Assembly: GCA_027622495.1 (NCBI GenBank)
Contig: JAQBYL010000027.1
Location: forward strand, 1 to 18,312
Length of the DNA stretch: 18,312 bases
Source: Pseudomonadota bacterium
Lineage (GTDB): Bacteria > Pseudomonadota > Gammaproteobacteria > Pseudomonadales > Azotimanducaceae
Direction of reading: 5' to 3'
The notes beneath the pieces were generated by a model. The model searched no databases. It saw only the letters and a list, made by a program, of their open reading frames with translations, and was not told where the DNA came from. The translations under genes were made by a program, and so were the position numbers. Position 1 is the stretch's first letter, and every line of letters begins with the position of its first letter. Shown here piece after piece: positions 14,350-18,312 of this stretch.

Positions 14350-15159
14350 TTGGCCACCTACGCCATCGGCGATCTGCAGGGTTGCGATACCGAATTTGCA
14401 GACCTTCTTCAGAAGATCAGATTCAATCCGGCACACGATCGGTTGTGGCTGGTGGGTGATCTGATCAACCGCGGACCAGCGTCAGTTGAGGTCATGCGTC
14501 GGGTTATGGAGTTTTCCGACGTTACAAACGTTGTTCTTGGCAACCATGATCTACATTTTCTCGCGATTTACTTTGGCGGCCACAAACCAAACCGATCGGA
14601 CACGTTTGATGAATTGTTAAACGCGCCGGATGTCGACCACATGGCCAACTGGTTGCGCGCGCAACCGCTGCTGGTTCGAGACGATGATCTCAATGCTGTG
14701 ATGGTTCACGCAGGCATACCCCACATCTGGACACTGGATCAGGCGCAGGCCAGAGCAGCAGAGGTTGAAAGCGTTCTGCGCGGTGAGGGTTATGTCGATT
14801 TCCTGACAGGCCTGTATGGCAATAAACCGGATCTGTGGACCGACGCTCTGACCGGCCAGGACAGAGTGCGTTTGATAACCAATTACTTAACCCGGATAAG
14901 GTTGACTAACCATTCGGGTCAACTCAACTTCTCGCATAAAGGCGGGCTGGTTGATGCACCTTCCGGATGGTCAGCGTGGTTTGATTTTGTGCCGCAGGAC
15001 TACAGCCATCAGATCGTATTCGGCCATTGGGCCGCACTTGAAGGCAAAACGTCCAATCCGCGGGTTTCTGCGCTGGATACAGGCTGTGTGTGGGGTCGAC
15101 AACTTACCGCACGGTGTCTTGAAACAGGTCGTTTATCTGCGGTTGAGGCAACGAACTAA
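14350..15159 (+). CDS. apaH: Bis(5'-nucleosyl)-tetraphosphatase (symmetrical) ApaH
   Basis: This metal-dependent phosphatase of the PPP family cleaves Ap4A to two ADP and can remove Np4 caps from RNA. The 269-residue product shows GDLQGC at 7-12, LVGDLINRGP at 34-43, VVLGNHDLHF at 61-70, VMVHAGIPHIW from 118 and LDTGCVWG near the end. The first motif has Gln where E. coli has His (GDVHG); I believe this variant is common in Pseudomonas-type ApaH. Translation starts from TTG two nt after the apaG stop, with no good ribosome binding site, so it probably depends on coupling to apaG. The operon ends here; I saw no clear hairpin terminator in the 198 nt that follow. Confidence 0.95.
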   Translation: MATYAIGDLQGCDTEFADLLQKIRFNPAHDRLWLVGDLINRGPASVEVMRRVMEFSDVTNVVLGNHDLHFLAIYFGGHKPNRSDTFDELLNAPDVDHMANWLRAQPLLVRDDDLNAVMVHAGIPHIWTLDQAQARAAEVESVLRGEGYVDFLTGLYGNKPDLWTDALTGQDRVRLITNYLTRIRLTNHSGQLNFSHKGGLVDAPSGWSAWFDFVPQDYSHQIVFGHWAALEGKTSNPRVSALDTGCVWGRQLTARCLETGRLSAVEATN

Positions 15160-15280
15160 GCCTGTTTTGCGTGGCCTGACCGCCCATACCAGTAATTCAC
15201 CCGCTGATCCATTTTTTGTCCATTCCAACAGCGGAACTGGGACGCATGTCTCAGATCAAAGGATATGCAGGGAGCAACAT

Positions 15281-15297
15281 TTGGTACGTATGTCGCC
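15281..15297 (+). promoter_or_regulatory. Candidate sigma-54 (RpoN) promoter of prkA-yeaH
   Basis: TTGGTACGTATGTCGCC fits the sigma-54 -24/-12 pattern. The invariant GG (15283-15284) and GC (15295-15296) are exactly 10 nt apart, and TTGG-ACG matches the -24 block. The -12 block is TCGC rather than TTGC. A start near 15308 would leave a leader of about 50 nt before the prkA ATG. Known context: E. coli yeaGH is transcribed with sigma-54 under nitrogen limitation. A short dyad (CCGCTG at 15201-15206, CAGCGG at 15229-15234) lies about 90 nt upstream of the expected start, where an activator could bind. The dyad itself is weak evidence. Confidence 0.6.
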
Positions 15298-15357
15298 GTG
15301 AACTTGTCCACACAGTAATCGGCGAATACTTACCAAAACAGCGAAGGAGAGCTGAAT

Positions 15358-17280
15358 ATGGGCGTATTTGAGCACTATCAGGAACGGTTTGACGCTACCC
15401 GAGACGAAGAACTTTCTCTGCAGGAATTTCTGGAACTCTGTCACCACGACACCACTGCCTACGCATCCGCCGCGGAGCGCCTGTTGATGGCGATCGGTGA
15501 GCCGGAACTGGTAAACACCTCCACCGATTTGCGTCTATCGCGGATCTTTTCTAACAAGGTAGTCAAACGTTACCCTGCGTTCGATGACTTTTATGGAATG
15601 GAAGAAGCGATTGAACAGATCGTGTCGTTCTTCCGTCATGCAGCGCAAGGTCTCGAGGAACGTAAACAGATTCTGTATCTGCTCGGACCGGTTGGGGGAG
15701 GCAAGTCTTCACTTGCCGAAAAACTCAAAGCCCTCATGCAGCGCATGCCTTTTTACGCACTCAAAGGTTCACCGATCAACGAATCACCTCTCGGTTTGTT
15801 TAATCCTTTAGAGGATGGTGCAATCCTTGAGGAAGACTACGGCATACCCCGCCGCTACCTGCACGGGGTCATGTCGCCCTGGGCGGCCAAACGTCTGAGA
15901 GAGTTCGGCGGTGACATCAGCCAGTTCCGTGTTGTCAAAATGTACCCGTCGATCCTCGATCAGATTGCGATCGCCAAGACCGAACCAGGTGATGAAAACA
16001 ATCAGGACATATCCGCGCTCGTTGGCAAGGTCGACATACGCAAGCTCGAAGACTTCGAGCAGAACGATCCCGATGCGTACAGCTTCTCTGGTGCTCTGTG
16101 TAAAGCCAACCAGGGAATGATGGAGTTCGTCGAGATGTTCAAAGCGCCGATCAAGGTGCTTCATCCGCTGCTGACCGCTACACAGGAGAGCAACTACAAC
16201 GGTACCGAGGCGATTGGTGGTGTTCCATTCGACGGTCTGGTGCTGGCTCACTCCAACGAGTCGGAATGGCAGACGTTCAGGCACAACAAGAACAACGAAG
16301 CGTTTATCGACCGGGTTTACATCGTGAAGGTTCCCTACTGCCTGCGTGTGAGCGAAGAGGTAAAAATCTACGAAAAACTGATTGAAACCAGTTCGTTGAA
16401 TGCCGCACCCTGTGCGCCGGATACGCTGCGTATGCTGGCTCAGTTTTCAATTCTCTCGCGCATCAAAGAACCGGAAAACTCCAATGTGTTTTCCAAGATG
16501 CGGGTTTACGATGGCGAGAACCTGAAAGATACGGATCCCAAGGCGAAGTCGCTGCAGGAATACCGTGATGCAGCAGGTGTTGAAGAAGGCATGACCGGTC
16601 TGTCGACCAGGTTTGCGTTTAAAATCCTGTCGCGCGTTTTCAACTTTGATGCAACAGAGATTGCCGCTAACCCGGTTCATCTGATGTATGTGCTTGAGCA
16701 GCAGATAGAGCAGGAACAGTATGCCGACGACATCCGTGACAAGTACGTCCGCTTCGTCAAGGAATTCCTGTCGCCCAAGTATGTCGAATTCATCGGCAAA
16801 GAAATTCAGACGGCCTATCTTGAGTCGTACTCTGAATATGGTCAGAACATATTTGACCGTTATGTGACCTACGCTGACTTCTGGATTCAGGATCAGGAAT
16901 ACCGCGATCCGGAGACCGGCGACATACTCAACCGCGGTTCCTTGAACGACGAGCTTGAGAAGGTCGAGAAACCGGCCGGCATCAGCAACCCGAAGGATTT
17001 CCGCAACGAAATCGTCAACTTCGTGCTGCGTGCGAGGGCGAACAACGACGGATCGAATCCATCGTGGTTGAGCTACGAAAAGCTGCGGTCGGTTATTGAA
17101 AAGAAAATGTTCTCCAACACAGAAGATCTGCTGCCGGTGATTTCGTTCAACGCTAAATCATCGAGCGAAGATCAACGCAAACACAACGACTTTGTGAATC
17201 GTATGGTCGAACGCGGATATACAGACAAGCAGGTCAGACTCCTCGCGGAGTGGTACCTGAGGGTTCGTAAGTCCCAGTAG
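15358..17280 (+). CDS. prkA: PrkA (YeaG) AAA+ serine protein kinase
   Basis: PrkA is a P-loop ATPase with a C-terminal kinase-like region. It is linked to adaptation under starvation in enterobacteria and named for a protein kinase activity in Bacillus. The 640-residue product closely follows E. coli YeaG over its whole length. The Walker A loop LLGPVGGGKSSL is at 108-119 (Lys116). IAKTEPGDENNQDISALVG, MEFVEMFKAPIKVLHPLLTA, LAHSNESEW, FGKI-type EFIGKEIQTAYLESYSEYGQ and the C-terminal KQVRLLAEWYLRVRKS are strongly conserved. The ATG has AAGGAGA about 8 nt upstream. It is followed 21 nt later by yeaH, and a sigma-54-like promoter lies about 60 nt upstream. The molecular substrate in this organism is unknown. 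Confidence 0.97.
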   Translation: MGVFEHYQERFDATRDEELSLQEFLELCHHDTTAYASAAERLLMAIGEPELVNTSTDLRLSRIFSNKVVKRYPAFDDFYGMEEAIEQIVSFFRHAAQGLEERKQILYLLGPVGGGKSSLAEKLKALMQRMPFYALKGSPINESPLGLFNPLEDGAILEEDYGIPRRYLHGVMSPWAAKRLREFGGDISQFRVVKMYPSILDQIAIAKTEPGDENNQDISALVGKVDIRKLEDFEQNDPDAYSFSGALCKANQGMMEFVEMFKAPIKVLHPLLTATQESNYNGTEAIGGVPFDGLVLAHSNESEWQTFRHNKNNEAFIDRVYIVKVPYCLRVSEEVKIYEKLIETSSLNAAPCAPDTLRMLAQFSILSRIKEPENSNVFSKMRVYDGENLKDTDPKAKSLQEYRDAAGVEEGMTGLSTRFAFKILSRVFNFDATEIAANPVHLMYVLEQQIEQEQYADDIRDKYVRFVKEFLSPKYVEFIGKEIQTAYLESYSEYGQNIFDRYVTYADFWIQDQEYRDPETGDILNRGSLNDELEKVEKPAGISNPKDFRNEIVNFVLRARANNDGSNPSWLSYEKLRSVIEKKMFSNTEDLLPVISFNAKSSSEDQRKHNDFVNRMVERGYTDKQVRLLAEWYLRVRKSQ

Positions 17281-17301
17281 AACGACGAGCAGGAGAGCAC
17301 C

Positions 17302-18312
17302 GTGTCTTACGTGATAGACCGACGCGAGAACGCAAAAAATAAAAGCGCTGTTAATCGGCAGCGCTTTCTTGAACGCTACAAGAAGCACATCAAGAAAGCG
17401 GTTCAGAACGCTGTGGACAAACGCAGCATTACCGACATGGATCGTGGTGAAGAGGTATCGATCCCGGCGGGTGATATCTCGGAACCGATCTTTCAGCATG
17501 GGCAGGGCGGGAATCGTTCTGTAGTTCACCCGGGCAACCGTGAATTCATCGGTGGCGATCGCATCAAACGACCGAGCGGCGGCGGCGGCGGTGGTGGTGG
17601 CGAAGGCGAAGCTTCTAACACAGGCGAAGGCGACGACGATTTTGTGTTTCAGCTTTCGCAGAGTGAGTTTCTCGATTACCTGTTTGATGACCTTGCCCTG
17701 CCGAACCTGACCAAGCGGCATCTTAAAGGGAGTTCCAGTTTCAAATACGAACATGCGGGTTTTACCACCGATGGGGTACCGGCAAAGCTGTCGATCCTCC
17801 GTTCGGTAAAAGCCGCCAAGGCCCGGCGCATTGCGCTCACCGGCGAAGCACGGCGCAAACTCAAAGAAGCACAAGAGCGCTACGCGGCTGCCTTTCAGGC
17901 AGGCGATGAGGTCAACAGCCGTCGTTACAGAGAAGAGGTTAATCAGCTTACAAAAAGGATCAGTCGCGTTCCGTTCCTGGACACGTACGATCTGCGCTAC
18001 AACCTGCATGTTAAAAAGCCGATCCCTACATCCCAGGCAGTAATGTTCTGTCTGATGGATGTGTCTGGTTCCATGGACCAGGCGATCAAGGATATGGCTA
18101 AGCGTTTTTATCTTCTGCTGTATATGTTTCTGAGGCGTCATTACGAACGAACCGAAATTGTCTTCATTCGACACCACACCGTGGCCAAGGAAGTGGACGA
18201 GCAGGAATTCTTCTATTCCAGAGAAACCGGCGGAACGGTTGTGTCGAGCGCGCTGAAATTGATGGATGAGATCATCACCCAGCGTTACTCCCCGAATGAG
18301 TGGAACATTTAT
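17302..18312 (+). CDS. yeaH: YeaH / DUF444 von Willebrand A-like protein (3' incomplete)
   Basis: This is the conserved partner of PrkA, with unknown biochemical function. The frame stays open for 337 codons to the window edge; E. coli YeaH has about 427 residues, so roughly 90 are missing. Visible parts are MSYVIDRRENAKNKSAVNRQ at the start, FQHGQGG, eight consecutive Gly (93-100) followed by an acidic linker, FLDYLFDDLALPNL, and a VWA-like domain with a DxSxS metal site in LMDVSGSMDQ (Asp253, Ser255, Ser257). VFIRHHTVAKEVDEQEFFYS and GGTVVSSALKLMDE follow. The GTG start is supported by AGGAGA about 6 nt upstream and by family alignment. It forms an operon with prkA; SpoVR/YcgB would be expected next. 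The antisense strand also has a long open frame (17158-18177) that I reject. Confidence 0.95.
   Translation, partial: MSYVIDRRENAKNKSAVNRQRFLERYKKHIKKAVQNAVDKRSITDMDRGEEVSIPAGDISEPIFQHGQGGNRSVVHPGNREFIGGDRIKRPSGGGGGGGGEGEASNTGEGDDDFVFQLSQSEFLDYLFDDLALPNLTKRHLKGSSSFKYEHAGFTTDGVPAKLSILRSVKAAKARRIALTGEARRKLKEAQERYAAAFQAGDEVNSRRYREEVNQLTKRISRVPFLDTYDLRYNLHVKKPIPTSQAVMFCLMDVSGSMDQAIKDMAKRFYLLLYMFLRRHYERTEIVFIRHHTVAKEVDEQEFFYSRETGGTVVSSALKLMDEIITQRYSPNEWNIY

Noticed and set aside
17578..17601. Glycine-codon repeat in yeaH as a simple-sequence or phase-variation tract
   Set aside because: It is a run of eight GGC/GGT codons of mixed third base inside a linker typical of the family; slippage would be in units of three and would not switch the gene.
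17158..18177. 339-codon open frame on the minus strand opposite prkA/yeaH
   Set aside because: It has no recognisable family motifs, and the plus strand encodes a clear YeaH homologue with a DxSxS site and a good ribosome binding site.

Overview
This window is a GC-rich stretch of conserved chromosome from a gammaproteobacterium. Its gene order is close to one I recall from Pseudomonas: vfr/trpC-trpD-trpG, trpE, gph-rpe, amgK-murU, lptD-surA-pdxA-rsmA-apaG-apaH, prkA-yeaH. Three points support a relative of the Pseudomonadales: TrpC without a fused TrpF, trpE separated from trpGDC, and the murU-amgK pair facing lptD. Several junctions differ from Pseudomonas, so I do not name a genus. I see no mobile elements, CRISPR arrays, or tRNA or rRNA genes.

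Layout, left to right. (1) 1-262 (+): the C-terminal end of a Crp/Vfr regulator with an anomalous 5' part, closed by a hairpin terminator shared with the convergent trp genes. (2) 314-2717 (-): trpG-trpD-trpC, overlapping by 4 nt at each junction. They are preceded by a leader region (2757-2880) that encodes a 21-residue peptide with two adjacent Trp codons. (3) 2982-3692 (-): a DUF3313-like lipoprotein gene between trpG and trpE. (4) 3746-5233 (-): trpE, behind a second short leader ORF with one Trp codon and mutually exclusive hairpins. (5) 5407-8420 (-): amgK-murU-rpe-gph, overlapping or nearly so. (6) 8464-15159 (+): lptD-surA-pdxA-rsmA-apaG-apaH, divergent from amgK across 43 nt. (7) 15358 to the window end (+): prkA and an incomplete yeaH, behind a sigma-54-like promoter.

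How the genes work together. TrpE and TrpG form anthranilate synthase; TrpD and TrpC carry out the next steps of tryptophan synthesis. The two leader ORFs suggest that both trp transcription units respond to charged tRNA-Trp. AmgK and MurU recycle peptidoglycan sugars to UDP-MurNAc, while LptD and SurA build the outer membrane, so the 43-nt divergent region joins two cell-envelope programmes. PdxA, RsmA, ApaG and ApaH ride in the lptD operon as in E. coli. PrkA and YeaH belong to a stress and nitrogen-starvation system whose third member (SpoVR/YcgB) would lie past the right edge.

Most of the window is ordinary housekeeping. The best non-gene signals are the two trp leader regions, the sigma-54-like site, the apparently leaderless divergent promoters of lptD and amgK, and the damaged-looking 5' part of the Crp-like gene. 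I found no convincing undescribed system.
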